Shown: positions 23,860 to 35,401, counted from the stretch's first letter. The stretch: DNA of 64,000 bases from Pleurodeles waltl (GCF_031143425.1 NC_090442.1:428809776-428873775), one strand, 5' to 3'. Made by a program: numbers and translations. Notes: generated by a model not told the origin, from the sequence alone.

Positions 23860-25260
23860 AGCTTTGTAAAAATCATGTGGTAGACCACCAGGTCCCGGGG
23901 ACTTACCAGCGTGCATTTGCATAATTGCATTTCTGAACTCATTGACAGTAAAACCTTGGGCCACCAAATTCCTCTGTGCATCAATCAGACAACCCAAGGC
24001 AAAGACCTCCAAATAGGGGTCCGCATCAATTGGTTCCTCTGTCCCAGAAGTATAAAGGGAACTATAGAATGAGTAAAAAGTATAGAGTATATACAGGGTA
24101 TCAATATGCAGCTCTCCCATGTCATCCCAACCCCCCAAAATGTAATTGGTAGTATATTGTTTCTGGGTCACAATGGCAAAAGTCTATCCCAGCCGTTTGC
24201 CCTCTCCAAATCCCTGGGCCGTGGCATACTTGCAGCAATATAAACATTCCCTCTCAGTGACTTCATGGTATTCAGCTAACGCTGCTCAGATCTGTTGTGT
24301 CAATGTAGGATTGTCCACATCATACAGCAGAGCTTCTAGTTACTTGAGTTCACCCTCTAATCGAGCTGGATGATTGTACAGGGCGCACAGTACTTCCCCA
24401 CTTTGGGAAAGGTAGAGTCAATGAATTATGACTTTAAATGCCTCCCAACGTAGACCCAGCAAAGGTACTGGGTCTGTGTTTCTAAAAAGGATACCTGAAA
24501 TTTCTTGCCAAAGTTTCCTCCCGAAATAGATTATCCAGAAGTAACCATGGGGACAATCATTAATTTGTGCCAAGCCTGAGTAGGAATAGACAGGATGAGT
24601 AGGGCTGGACTGTGGTCTGAATATGTACATGCAAGATGGAAAACCTCCTATTCCCAGGACCTCACTCCCCTGGAGATAAGCCAGTAGTCCAGCCTCGAGC
24701 AACTCCCATTTACTCCAGAGTGGAAGATGGTGTCTCTCTCCATTGAGTGAAGTGTTCTCCAAGTGTTGAGCAAATTATGCTCTTTCATAATATCCCTGAG
24801 GTGGTGAGAAGTGATGCTGTGATGCGTGGGTAGGATGTGGGATCGGTCTATGACCAATTTAAAGCTGTGTTGAAGTCGCTGCCCCACAATACTAAACATG
24901 TGCTTATGGCTGTAACTTTGCCCTAGGGGCAGTCAAAAAAGCAAGATCATCTGTGTTGGGTCATGGTAATTAACAATTGTGACGGTGTGAGAGTGCAACC
25001 TTCCCCACATGATCGTATATCGGCCTTGCTCACAGCATTGGGACCCATGTGGAATGTAGGTATCCCCTTGCAGATTAGCATAACTGTACACCTAGAATAA
25101 AAGGAATATGTGGAAAATGTGTCCATGGGATGCCCATCTGGCACCCAAGCCCCTAATGTTCCATGTGATGCATTTATATGGTGTTTGGGAGAGGATGACA
25201 TCTGACCTAGGCATGTTGGTCATGCTAAGGTGGATAAAAGGAACAGATGCAGCAGTATAT
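23860..25260 (-). pseudogene. L1 ORF2 endonuclease and RT N-terminus
   Basis: On the minus strand the nuclease starts with YKCITWNIRGLG near 25.16 kb. It continues with a divergent region ending in SRLDYWLISRG (24.65 kb), the nuclease S-R-I-D-Y block. Then, near 23.9 kb, comes FRNAIMQMHAGKSPGPGGLP, the linker to RT. These are the expected L1 phrases in the expected order. Frameshifts separate them. Confidence 0.8.
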
Positions 25261-26104
25261 GGGCAGAGAGCCAGTGGGAGCCAAACACCAGCACTGCCCA
25301 GCCAAATAATAAAGTAATCAACACCATCAAAACCCACAAACAATCCCCTTGTCCCCCCACCCACACTGATGGCCCAATCTCAGGATTGTATTCCCCTTAA
25401 TCATGTCCCCTAGGGATTGAGGTAAAGAGCAAAACATAGATGGTCTCTAGTAGTGCCACTATCAAGGCCCATACAAGAGATACAACTATCAAATCACTTC
25501 AGAAGAAAAGATAGAACAATGCAATCAAGAGTAATCAGGGGTAACCTGCAGGGGCCATACAGAGAGGCAACAGAGGTCATCCTCATAAAGATGAGGGTGT
25601 CCTTGGACTTCTGGCAGTTTCAGAGTAAGGTGATGATGAGGCAAGAGCCTCAGTGGCCCCACGAAGGTGCTCCCAAAGGGAAGCACTTGGTGAACATGGT
25701 GTGGGCAGAGTACAAACCCAGATGTGTTGCTGGAGCCAAATAGGGGGCAGAATTATGTCAGCCCAGGTCCGAAGCTGGAGAGGAGACTCTTGGTGAGGCC
25801 GCAAGTGTTTTTGTTGGTGTCATACGAACAGAGTGGTGGAATAGAAAGTCCACAACCAATTGAAGGTTGGTGAAGAAATGATCCTGGCCCTGAAACAAGA
25901 CATGGAGGCAAGTTGGCAATAGCATGTCATAGGGGATGGTGACTTGCCTCCGCTTCTGTTTAATTGGAACAAATTTCCACCCTACTTCCGGGACAGCCAT
26001 GATGAAGTCTCCATTGAGGTTCACCTCATTAACATCGAATTGCAGGGTACATTTTCTCTTGGTAGCCGTAGAGCTGTGTTGCAATGTGGTGTGACAAGTA
26101 TAAG
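25261..26104 (-). pseudogene. L1 ORF1 C-terminal half (tentative)
   Basis: This segment lies between the ORF1 N-terminus and ORF2 and has the right size for the ORF1 C-terminal domain. The frame at 25758-26165 has no motif I recognise with confidence, so the call rests on position. Confidence 0.4.
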
Positions 26105-27183
26105 TAGGGGTGGGCGGTAAACTCCACTCCACTGATGGAGTTAATGGAGTTTTGCCACTCCACACTCTGTTTGGTGGAATGAGTTCAGCAAAAACTCTGC
26201 CACGCTCTCTATGGTCGAAGGCAGCATTCTTTCCAGCAGTGCCCCTGTGTCCACTTTTGGCACTGTCTTACGAATGCATTACCACAGGCAGCTGCTTTAC
26301 AGCTCTGACCTCGCCTGTTGCACATTGCAATTCTTACTATGGTCTCCATCTCTCACCCCATGTGCTCTATGGTTGCAGCTCTTGCAGAGTTTGAAGTTAG
26401 GCGGTTGGAGAGGGGCCTGCTCAGTGCAAGGGTCTCAAGGTTTGTGACCCCTTGTTTTGTGCTTGAGTCTCCCAACTGCCATTCAGTGGCCCACCTTCTG
26501 GTACCATGGCTGGCTTAGCCTCCTTGGTGAGGAAGCGGATACCCTATTGTTCTCAAACTCAAACCTCCTGGATCCCTACAGGAGCTGGGGCAGCACGGCT
26601 GGCACAGCAGTACTGTACATGGCATTAGTGGCGCTGAACCGCAGGAGATGGCAGTGAGTAAGGTCTTTGGCAGTCAAGGGGTTTAGGGTAGGGAGTGAGT
26701 AAGGAATACACACCCACAGCGGGAAGCCTATTGTGGGCGGAGAGAGATCAAAAGGAAGTCAGGGGGCATGATGACTGTGGCTGCCTGTAACCCAGGCTTA
26801 TAGTAGTCTGGTGTGAGACGTCTTGTGAATGTATATTTTGTGTGCTTGAAAGAGCACCACCTATTTTATGTGTGTATGTTGTGTGTTTTATTCATTTTTT
26901 GTAGATCCATGTACTATTCGCCAAAGCGTACATGAACATTACAGCATAGATCACAGGGTATGTGCATCCAGGTGGCACTGTGAAAGCACGCCAAGTACAT
27001 TTAATTGAAAGTTGTTCACTTAGTGCAAGGCAAGCAGGCGCAACACTACTTAAGATTGTTTTCTTTATCAGTAGAAAGCACCGGAATTCCGCCATGCCTG
27101 AAACTCCATGGAATCTACAGAGTTTTAAGGTAACTCCACGGAATTCCATGGAGTGAAACTCAGCGAGTTCTGCCCACCACTAG
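26105..27183. mobile_element. TIR element B in the L1 (same family as element A)
   Basis: The ends TAGGGGTGGGCGGTAAACTC and TAGTGGTGGGCAGAACTC (inverted) match element A. Subterminal words such as CCATGGAGT and GGAATTCC recur. Near-identical octamers GTGACAAG (26091-26098) and GTGACATG (27184-27191) flank it and could be an 8-bp hAT-type duplication, though six bases separate the left one from the apparent terminus. No transposase. Confidence 0.6.
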
Positions 27184-27289
27184 TGACATGCAGCCGCTCA
27201 ACCTAATCCCCCAGCTCTCCTGTGTTCATGGTTATAGAACTCCTAGAATATGAAGATTGTTGTGGTTGGATCGCACCTCAACAGCCTCA

Positions 27290-27642
27290 TTCTCTTCACA
27301 ATGGCTGTCAAGATTTATTCTATGTTGAGCAATGTGTCACCCAGGATGAAACAGTGTCCTCCACTGTGGAGAGGCGTTGGTCCACCTCCTGCAGCTGACC
27401 ATCATAATTCTCAAGTTTGTGCTCGATCAAATCCATTCTGCGGCACATTGAATCCATTTTGGACTTCATAATCATCAAGCTTTATTGTATGACCTTGAGG
27501 AGAGCTTTCATGTCCACAGATCAGGAGTCCTGTCAGAGGAAGGGCCCAATGCAGCATGCTGTTCTGTCCCGTGTTCCGAGGCACACGCATGGAGATGGAA
27601 ATCATATTGTAATTTGGCCTGGCAGCCCTTGGATTTGCCCAT
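27290..27642 (-). pseudogene. L1 ORF1 N-terminal coiled coil
   Basis: The minus strand starts MGKSKG at 27642. After frame changes it encodes RRMDLIEHKLENYD and LSTVEDTVSS, heptad-rich sequence typical of the coiled coil that trimerises L1 ORF1 RNA-binding proteins. It is interrupted by TIR element B soon after. Confidence 0.6.
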
Positions 27643-29090
27643 GGTGCTTTCAATGATATGATGTCTAGAGTGACCAGATCAAGAGAAATGGTAAGGACAA
27701 AACAACTGTGCAGGTATTGCACAGGCGACAGGACCCAGGTGATTAGCAACTCCACCAGGCAGAAGAGCTGCAGGGCATGAGCAAGCTATGAGTCGCAGGC
27801 AAGTAACCTTGAGGTGACACATCAGGACATGGCGTGGTCCCCAGGAAGTGTAGGTCTTCAAGGCTATCACTCCAGTTTAGCAAGAAGTCTACAACAAGTT
27901 ATTGTGTGGAGTGTCAGCTCGTGATCCCAATGGGGCTATGCAAAGGTCCCTCCGCAAATGAAGGTTAAGAGAACCTGCTATATAGATGAGTGGAGTGGTA
28001 TCAAGGGTCAACAACTCCACAGTAGGGTCTATGTATAGCTGGTAGCTGCCATCTTCAAGTAGCTGGATATAAACCTGGTCCCACCTCACCCCCACAAACT
28101 TGCCATGGGGGGCATGAGCACACATAGTTCTCCCAGTTAGCCACCTATTTCAGGAGGGCAAATCCATGAAGAAGGCAAGAGAGCAGATCCCCTCAGTCTC
28201 CTGGGCCCCTCAGTCACCACCCTCTTCATTCAGGCATCCCCTCAACTGGCAATGTTTATGGTGAAGACTGAGTTTGCAGCTTATACCCTCCAGAGTGTAG
28301 TGCAAAAGGCGAGGTAGACTTGGTAGTGCATGGAGCAGCAGGCACCTACACCGCTGAATTTAGTAAAGCTGGAGTCCCCTGGTGGTTAATACAGGCAGCA
28401 GAGAAGGGAACAATCACAAGGCTCTCGTAGCATATCTCTTGATGTCAGTACCCCCAGCAGGCAGTTACAGTATCAGACAGCCAGTCTCTAGTCAATAAAG
28501 AGCCTGCAGCAGTGAGGCATGTTATAGAGACACACATTCAATAGTTTTCAGTGTCCCCTAGGACTTAACTGTACATCAGTGGCAGAGCAAGCTACGCAGC
28601 TCCAGACGGTTGCGTCTCTACCCACAGCACCTCTCTAGACAATCAGCACAGACTCAGGTGGATGGCCCAGCGAGAACAGTCTCCCTTCAGCCATTGGCTG
28701 CTCTTACAGTGTCCCTCGCAGTACTCAGTGGCTTGATCTGACGTCCTCTCATGGGCGCATGCCTCACGCCCCAAATCCACAGAGAGGAGAAGCAGTAAGT
28801 GAAGCACAGCTGGAATACAGTCCGAAATATAGTTGCTGAGCCCATCAGATCTTAAGCGGCTGCCATATTTACTGTGAGGTAGAGGCCGCACCTTGCGAAT
28901 GTTTCCATTTAGGTATTGTAAAATCTCACAGCCAGCATAGCAATGTCGGATGTCACATCAAGGAGGCACTTATCCCCCCAGCAAGGCCAAGAATGTCAGG
29001 ATAAGGCAGGGTGTTGGTAGATGTTGTCCCCGGACTGTAGGAGCCTCACAGTAGCATGACCCTCTTGTAGACTGGCTGCCTGGTGCCCCT
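27643..29090 (-). other. probable L1 5' UTR
   Basis: A stretch of about 1.4 kb upstream of the ORF1 start without recognisable coding sequence, joining ERV-B env sequence at its far end. The position and length suit an L1 5' UTR and promoter. The boundary with env is placed near the AAAAGGGGCACC word on the minus strand and is uncertain. Confidence 0.5.
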
Positions 29091-30352
29091 TTTCATTATA
29101 AGTTGTTCCCTTCTATTATCCAGATCATCAATGAAATCCTTTTTAATCTTACTTAGCTTAGATGTCAAATTCTGTCTATGGGCTCAAGCAGTGTCAAGCT
29201 TGACACGTGGCCTAAAGAAATGCTACCTAATTTCCATATATCTAGCATTATAATGAGGATCTATATGTGTTTGTACCTCTGAAAGCACTAAATCATTATT
29301 GAATAGATAATATTCAAAATGACATTGATGATGCAAAAAAGACTAAGAATTACACTGCAGCACAAGCCATAGCTAAGGGGAATGTGTTGCTAGATCATAC
29401 CCTCTGTAACAGATGCAGGCAGACAAGTACAGATAACAATTCTTTGCATGCATAGACAAATGTCCTTGTGTAAAAGATTGAAAAAGACAATAGTAGTAAC
29501 GTTTCCCTCAAAGCCCTCTCTATGTAAAATCTTCACATTTAATCTATGCTGCTCACCAAGGTGAGCAAGATTAAGTTTAGGCTAGGTGGAAACAGGATCA
29601 ACAGGAGAATTCAGACTTATTATCACACAGATAATAGAAATGATGGATACTATAACCATTATTGTTTTATGTTGATTTACTGTAAGAATCCTCATGGGTT
29701 TGTCAGAGTCAGATTTCATGGACCACAGAATCAAAAGGCAAAGCAAATTGTACTTGTCATCTTCTACTTCAAATCTGCAAAATGTTGATTAATTCAAAAA
29801 TAAATAAATATGTTTGATTGTCTTCAGACGTTTTCCCCAAACCTTAAATTATCTTTTTGTAGAATGAGAACACTACTCTTCAAGAGGTGCCTTGGCCCAA
29901 GGAAGTTTCAAAGTTTCAACAAAGTTTAGTTCATCTGAATGATTCACTTACATTAAGTCAGTCAAAAATTAGATATTAGGCAATCTTCACTGTAGTAGCC
30001 CTATTCACTGAGATTTGTAGGCACTTTTTTTGGTCTTCAGTTTCATGGGTTCTCAAATCAGGTTCAATCTCAGCATAGTATGTCCATTAAGGAGCTGAGT
30101 ACCTCCGACTAGGCACCTATGTTCTTTGATATCCTGATCACTGACCGCTTATCTTCACTATCACTTAGCTCACTTGTCTCAGCTTTTTTCACAAACTGTT
30201 TCTGGGATGTACTTCTCAAACACACAAGCTCTCCGTCTTTCACCCTTTCTTGGCCAGCCTTTTCTTCTTGCCCCCCCTTTGACTGCACTGCTTGGTCATC
30301 TTCTTCTGAGTCTGAACTGTTGTTTGCAGTTTCTTTGGTTCGGTTCAATTAG
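29091..30352 (-). pseudogene. env: ERV-B env, N-terminal half
   Basis: Minus-strand frames give a Ser/Asp/Glu-rich segment (30109-30348), then a hydrophobic anchor containing MVIVSIISIICVII near 29.6 kb. This resembles the membrane-anchored leader of ERV-A env. The surface subunit follows with many stops until the L1 boundary. The N-terminal Ser/Asp/Glu part may belong to the end of pol rather than env. Confidence 0.5.
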
Positions 30353-30559
30353 ACTACTCTTGGCTCATGTACCACAGACTCAGCACTTGCCCAAGCTTGA
30401 CTTTGGGACACTTGGGCACACTTTTCGTCCCCTTCTGATTGGTTGAGGTGCTCTGGAGTTTGACTCTGCAAATCAATGGCAAATCAGTTGGCACCACCTC
30501 TCCAACAGCTCGTCTCACTCTTCAGGTATGAAAAGCATGCACTCAGTTCGGAAGGCCAC

Positions 30560-31560
30560 CACACTTCACAGTACTGTTGGTTACCAGGATAACGTGGAAG
30601 GAGTCACCCCAATGGGGCTCCAGACACCATTTCCTGAAGTGTTTCTTCACCAGGACCTAGTACTGGAATATTGTTGTAGCACTGTACTTGGCTTGTAAAG
30701 GGACCTGCTGCTTCCAGTCCTTTGTGGGCAGTGCTTTGCAGCGCTAGAGAACCACATCAACTGTAATATTCACAAGCGCAGCTGCAGGCACAGCAGAAAG
30801 CCACATAGCCCTTACCATGAGGATCTCATGTGGGTACAATCCGGTTATCCTGTCTGGGGTACTTCAGAAACTTACCAGCATCAAGGGAAGGTTATCCAAC
30901 CGAATAAATGATGTGGGCACTCAACACTTTGACCAGGCAGGACTTCAGCGTTTTCATTGATCTGTTCGACAATTAGTGATGCTTTGGGCCTTTAACTGCA
31001 ATTAAGTCTCTGATTGACTTGCAGGGTAATACACAGTGTATTCATTATCTCATGATTAAAATGAGTACTGCAATCTGACATTACAGAAACCATAAGTTAA
31101 AACCAAGGGGCCAACTCCCTCAACAATTGCTTGGCTACAGTGAGACTGTCATTTCTCCTGGTTGGGTACATCCCCACCCAGCATGAAAAGATGCACACTA
31201 CAATTAAAATGTATCTAAGTCCTTTACACAAGTATACTTTAACAAATCAAGCTGCATGATTGAAAGGACAATCTAATCTTCCGAAATGACTCATAGTCAC
31301 CACAGTACACCTACCCAGATTTGTCTGTTGGCAAGTGACACATCTGTGACACTACTTCTTAGCAATGACAGCAAAACAAGGATTAAAACAGTGTGTCCTG
31401 TTAGATGCACAATCCCATCTCACCTAAATGCATGGGACCATGGATGTGTCTTGCCACTGAGGACAATAGGGCGTCTGGCAAAATAGATCTTCCATTTACC
31501 AAAACCCAAATCTCATCTTGATTCTTCACACATCCTGCTCTGGCCCATCCTTACTCTTCA
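30560..31560 (-). pseudogene. pol: ERV-B integrase relic
   Basis: Fragments in several frames include CVTCQQTN (second half of the zinc-binding HHCC motif), YPTRRNDSLTVAKQLLREL (catalytic core) and STHFNHEI (the S-D-x-x-x-H-F region). A tail follows that resembles the class I GPY/F module, ending near a Trp-Val-His-Ala-like segment. The protein would join viral DNA to host DNA, but stops make this copy inactive. Confidence 0.7.
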
Positions 31561-31605
31561 CTCCCTGGAGTTTCTCCCTGCAATCTTTTAACCTCTTCCC
31601 ACACA

Positions 31606-32200
31606 TCAACAGTCAACAATAGACTCATAGAAGCATCTTTCTCCAAAAGATTTCACAAAATCATATCTGCTCCTGTGTGCTGCACACTTCATGACAGCTA
31701 ATGTAGCAGGCAATTGCAGGGCTTTGATTAAATTCATGATGTAGTTTCTGTTGCTGATGGGACAGCCAGACAAGGTCATGAAAACCCTGTGGAAACACAT
31801 CAGCCCAAATTCATGTCTCCTGCCAAACCTGTATTGGCAATCAGTGTAGATGGTGACTCTTAAATTGTCAGAGACTCTGCAAGCTCTAGTAGGTTGCAAT
31901 CAGTTCAGGTATCTGTGCAGAGGTTAAATTGCAGAAGCAGGAGGCTTACACTACACCTTCTAACGTGCAAACAGCAGATAATGCTTTCAAAATGCCTCTC
32001 TCGTCTCTTAAAGAAGCGCTGTCAACAAAAAGGGTAAAATCAGGCTCTTCCAGAAGGACATCTTTATTGTCGGGACTTAGCTTGGTACACAATTCTGTAA
32101 CATCTAGGAGTACCTCACAGAGTAATGCTCTCCACTGCGAGGATGACCTACTCATAACATGTGATTCTGATGTTGGTCATGTTTTGCGTTTGAATGCATG
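31606..32200 (-). pseudogene. pol: ERV-B RNase H relic
   Basis: The minus frame at 31946-32155 contains LFVDSASLRDERG, equivalent to the FIDGSCLRDSEG block of ERV-A (first catalytic Asp). The next frame (31606-31899) contains TIYTDCQYRFG and the GCPISNRNYI region, with ALQLPATLAVMKC near the end of the domain. It is broken by shifts. Confidence 0.75.
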
Positions 32201-33030
32201 TGAGTACACTTTTAATAGAATGTGGAACCCTGACTAAAAAAGAATAGCCCATGACAATACCCTCACATTGCTGAATTCTTACATCAACTGCGGCCATCAC
32301 GTTTAGGCAACTAGGCAACACTGAAACTACTGGTTCAAGAGTGGCAAAAAAATATGCAAAGGGATGCTTAGAATTACCACCAGTTTATGTGAGCACAGCA
32401 AGGGAGAACCCATCCCTTTTGCTGCAATACAGATCTTGGCAGAGGCGTTACTCCATCGCAACAGTGACAGATATCCCATCCTCCAAAATCTAAATACCAT
32501 AGAAAACAATAGTATTTAGATTTTGGTGGACAGGATAGCCGTTCTGTATGCCCATATGGAACTTGCCATTATGCCAAAATGTTATTTTGGAACCAGGACA
32601 CAAAGAGGAACTGACAGTCCTCATGCAATAAAATGGAAAAGAATGCTTGGCTTAGGTTGATGACTGTAAACCACTCAGCAACACAGGGTATTTGAAACAA
32701 TATCACAGCAGGAATTGGTGCCACAGGGCAACATGGGACAACTAAACATTCACAGGGTCTGCTTTATCTGCCATTATTTTCGGTTTCTGAAGGCCAATTA
32801 TAGAAGAAATACAGGGACTCCCTAAGATCTCTTTTAAGATGACCTGTTCTATCATGCACTCAATCACAGGAGTAATTTCAAACACTGCCTCTGGTGAGAG
32901 GTTGTACTGGGGCACTCAGGGATTTTCTGCATTCTTTGATTGTTATTCTCACAGGATCAACATCTTTGATCAAGCTAATGTCCTTGTCAGTACTGTATAA
33001 TCCTATACTTCCTCCTTTGCGAAGTTCTTT
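32201..33030 (-). pseudogene. pol: ERV-B reverse transcriptase relic
   Basis: Phrases such as PVAPIPAVILFQIP and AEWFTVINLSQAFFS match the RT palm region and the corresponding ERV-A segment. Downstream the frame runs into a MITE foldback (32.43-32.54 kb), and no Y-x-D-D block is visible after it. Confidence 0.7.
32432..32545. mobile_element. foldback MITE inserted in ERV-B pol
   Basis: CTCCAAAATCTAAATACCA is followed by a short loop and TAGTATTTAGATTTTGGTG, giving a stem of about 30 bp. The left flank contains GGCAGAGGCGTTACTCC, shared (as CCTCTGCCAA and GAGTAA blocks, inverted) with the foldback in E1. The right arm is shorter, so the copy is truncated. Confidence 0.65.
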
Positions 33031-33033
33031 AAG

Positions 33034-33658
33034 TCAGGGGTGTAAATCGTCTTTTGCCAAAATTGGGAGAAGTCCAAGAAGTGGCTTTTGAGTGCTCAAT
33101 ATATGGTCTGCATCATCATCATGTGTTTCGAGCTTGACACCATCCCATGAACAGTAAATTACACAATTTAGTTTACATGGAAGATCCCTGTCCAATATAT
33201 TGACCGGACTCAAAACACATACGACAAACTGATGGTTCTCTCCAAGGGAACCCATTTTCACAAGGACCTTAAGTGAAACACGATTTACTATCTGCTTATT
33301 GAAGATACCTACAGCTTGGGCTTGTTTTCCCAAGAGGGGAAGGTTTGCGGCTTCTACTGTTCTTACAGTAAAGCTAGTAGCATGGTATCAATAAGAAACA
33401 ACACGGGGTGGCCAGTCACTTTCCATCCATACATGGGCCACTCTGGTCTACCTCAAACTCTAAGCCAAGAACACAGTCTTCCTCCCATCTCTGGCCCATT
33501 CTTTGTGATTGATCAGAACATAGAACTTGAAAACTGTTGAAGATCACAGCTGTTTGAGACTCAGAATTTATTAAGGGGTTTTGTTGAACTCTGAGGTTTG
33601 GGTTCACATTAAATTTCTGGTTATTCAAATTATGTTGCATTAGCAAGGCTTGGGGCAA
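33034..33658 (-). pseudogene. pro: ERV-B protease relic
   Basis: Residues EFEVDQSGPCMDGK precede a damaged active-site loop (LIDT) near 33.4 kb. The next frame (33034-33333) contains ILDRDLPCKLNC, the protease C-terminal G-R-D/L block with G changed to D. ERV-A has the parallel LEVDQRGPYVN and DTGA. Confidence 0.75.
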
Positions 33659-34520
33659 ATAAGATTCTGGGGTCGTGGCTTTTGCATATTGTGAGCTGTC
33701 ATAGTATTCGCGTTAGGCATTAGACCGTCAAACTGCATTAGATTTGGGTTCAACCTACACTCTCGCTTCCAGTGATCCAACTTGTTACAATCATGTCAGG
33801 GAGTGGTTTTCATCAACATGGCTACATCTATCCCCAGATTTGGATCAATTGGCATTCCTTGTACTCTACCTGGCAGGACACCTTTCCTATTCTGTATCAT
33901 CTGACCACCACCTTGATTTAATGCTCCCAATATTTCAGCACCAACTCTAAAGCCATAAACAGGATTTGCATGTATGGACTGTTCTGAAATCCTTTCTGGG
34001 TTGACTCTGTTTGAGGCAACACAAATCTATCTTTCATTTTCTTCTGCCTCTCTTCCAAATCATCACTGCAATACTTCACATATTGCAGTATTTCATTTAA
34101 AGGTTAGCCTGCTAACAAATCACATTCTGTTTAACATGTGTGCTAATCTCAAGGCACAGCCCACAAACAAGCTGAGATACAATCTTGCTAAGATTTCCTT
34201 GCTCAGGTTTTTTGCCACTACACTGACAAAAGACTTGCATAAGCATTTCATATTAAGCATGCACTGACTTCTTGGACTCTTGAGTAGTTCTTGATATTTT
34301 CAACAATCAGTCTTTTTCTGTGGAATCTTAGTTTTCAAAAAGGTAGATTGTACTTTTCCATACTTGTCTGAGAAAATGCATTCATCCAAGCATCTCTCAG
34401 CCATTGTAAGGATACTCTACATTCAGCCCACAAATCATTTGGAAAAAAAATATCACAGAAAGTATTCAAATGCTCCTAAAGCACGTTAGAGATCTTCACA
34501 AATCTGTGAACCTTGGTTTC
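33659..34520 (-). pseudogene. gag: ERV-B gag relic
   Basis: Interrupted frames between the protease and the TIR-type terminus at 34.54 kb give phrases such as LQWLRDAWMNAF that are compatible with a capsid. No zinc knuckle is intact. Assignment is mainly by position upstream of protease. Confidence 0.45.
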
Positions 34521-34819
34521 CCAAAGGTCCGGATTAGGTCTGGGTGGAATTCACAAGAGTTTACTCTGTGGAATTCTGCAGAGACACAAAAAACGTCTGA
34601 ATAAGAATGGTCTTCTGCTTGTTTGCTCAGTATTTTTCAGGCCATTAGTGGATTTCACTCTGAAAACTCAGTGCGAACGTCACCACGTGGTGCGCAAGGG
34701 CATAGCCATTTTATTTAGCTTGCTGCTGTTTTCCCTTGCTGTCTGCATTGCCCTTTCCTAATCCTAATCCATCCAACCCCATGTGATCTTTCTTATACCC
34801 CATCCCAACATTTTTATAC
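34521..34819. mobile_element. terminal fragment related to TIR elements A and B
   Basis: CTGGGTGGAATTCACAAGAG and CTCTGTGGAATTCTGCAGAG (34537-34581) repeat the subterminal GTGGAATTC words of elements A and B. A matching opposite end was not found nearby, so this is a fragment. It closes the ERV-B gag region. Confidence 0.4.
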
Positions 34820-35401
34820 TTAGGCCCAAATTTAAGAGGGCCTAGCGCCTCCTTGCGCCACATTAGCGTAATTTTTTATGATGCTAATGTGGCTTAACCA
34901 GGCCAAATTCACCACATCAGTTACAAAGTGGTGCAATGCCTTCATTGTGCCACTTTGTAACTCCTTGTGCCACATTACACCTGCACCAGGCATAATGTAT
35001 GCAAGGGGGTTGTTCCCCCGCTAGGGGGACTGCAAAAATGATGCAGTGGAATCTATGAGATTCCATTTCGCCATTTTTAGTGGCTATTTTTAATGCCTGC
35101 GCAGAGCAGGCATTAAAAGGGGGCACACCATTATTTATAATGGGCCCCTATGTACCTTGCAGGATTAGTACCAACATTTTCTGAGCTAATCCTGCAATGT
35201 ACTACAATAGCATCAACAATTTTGACACTATTGTCCCTAACCTGCGACATGGTGAGCCGTATGCTTAATACAGCGCACACATGGTGGCATTAGGGGGTTG
35301 CTGATGTTTTTAAGAAAGGTGGCCATGCATATAAATATAAATACAAAAATAGATATAAATATAAGTATAAATATAAATATAATTCTTAAATTTGGGCTTT
35401 A
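34820..35401. mobile_element. Harbinger-like MITE E3 with TTA duplications
   Basis: The element (34823-35398, 576 bp) starts GGCCCAAATTTAAGA, and its right end is the inverse of AGCCCAAATTTAAGA (14 of 15 match). Both sides carry TTA (34820-34822 and 35399-35401), the 3-bp target preference of PIF/Harbinger. Inside are hairpins near 34855-34893 (GCGCCACATTAGCG / GCTAATGTGGC), 35092-35115 (AATGCCTGC / GCAGGCATT) and 35155-35200 (ATTGCAGGATTAG-type). An ATAAATATAAAT-rich run precedes the right end. No transposase. Confidence 0.85.

Larger units (their letters stand above)
16324..29090 (-). mobile_element. L1-clade LINE, near full length, carrying four nested insertions
   Basis: The minus strand reads 5' UTR (about 29.09-27.65 kb), ORF1 start, ORF2 endonuclease, RT, C-terminal Cys-rich region and a 3' end with AATAAA and an A-run (T-run at 16324-16330 on plus). 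Subtracting the four insertions leaves about 6.6 kb, the usual size of a complete L1. The inserts are a solo LTR (16797-19042), TIR elements (about 20106-22023 and 26105-27183) and a Penelope-like element (23006-23859). The 5' boundary is approximate, and no target duplication for the L1 itself was found. Confidence 0.75.
15480..34520 (-). mobile_element. endogenous retrovirus ERV-B, split by nested insertions
   Basis: On the minus strand, gag, protease, RT, RNase H, integrase and the start of env run from about 34.5 to 29.1 kb. The rest of env (surface/transmembrane junction and TM) reappears at 16.3-15.5 kb in the same orientation. The gap is filled exactly by an L1 and the elements inside it, so one provirus is the simplest reading. 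Sequence style matches ERV-A and ERV-D (class I-like integrase tail, related env). All genes carry stops and shifts. No LTR was recognised at either end; the 5' side is cut by a TIR-type terminal sequence near 34.54 kb. An additional MITE foldback sits in pol. Confidence 0.7.

Noticed and set aside
29546..29788. Plus-strand frame of 80 codons as a small gene
   Set aside because: It lies opposite ERV-B env leader sequence and has no domain. The minus strand explains the region better.
30119..30446. Plus-strand open frames opposite the Ser/Asp/Glu-rich segment
   Set aside because: Shadows of the minus-strand ERV-B frame.
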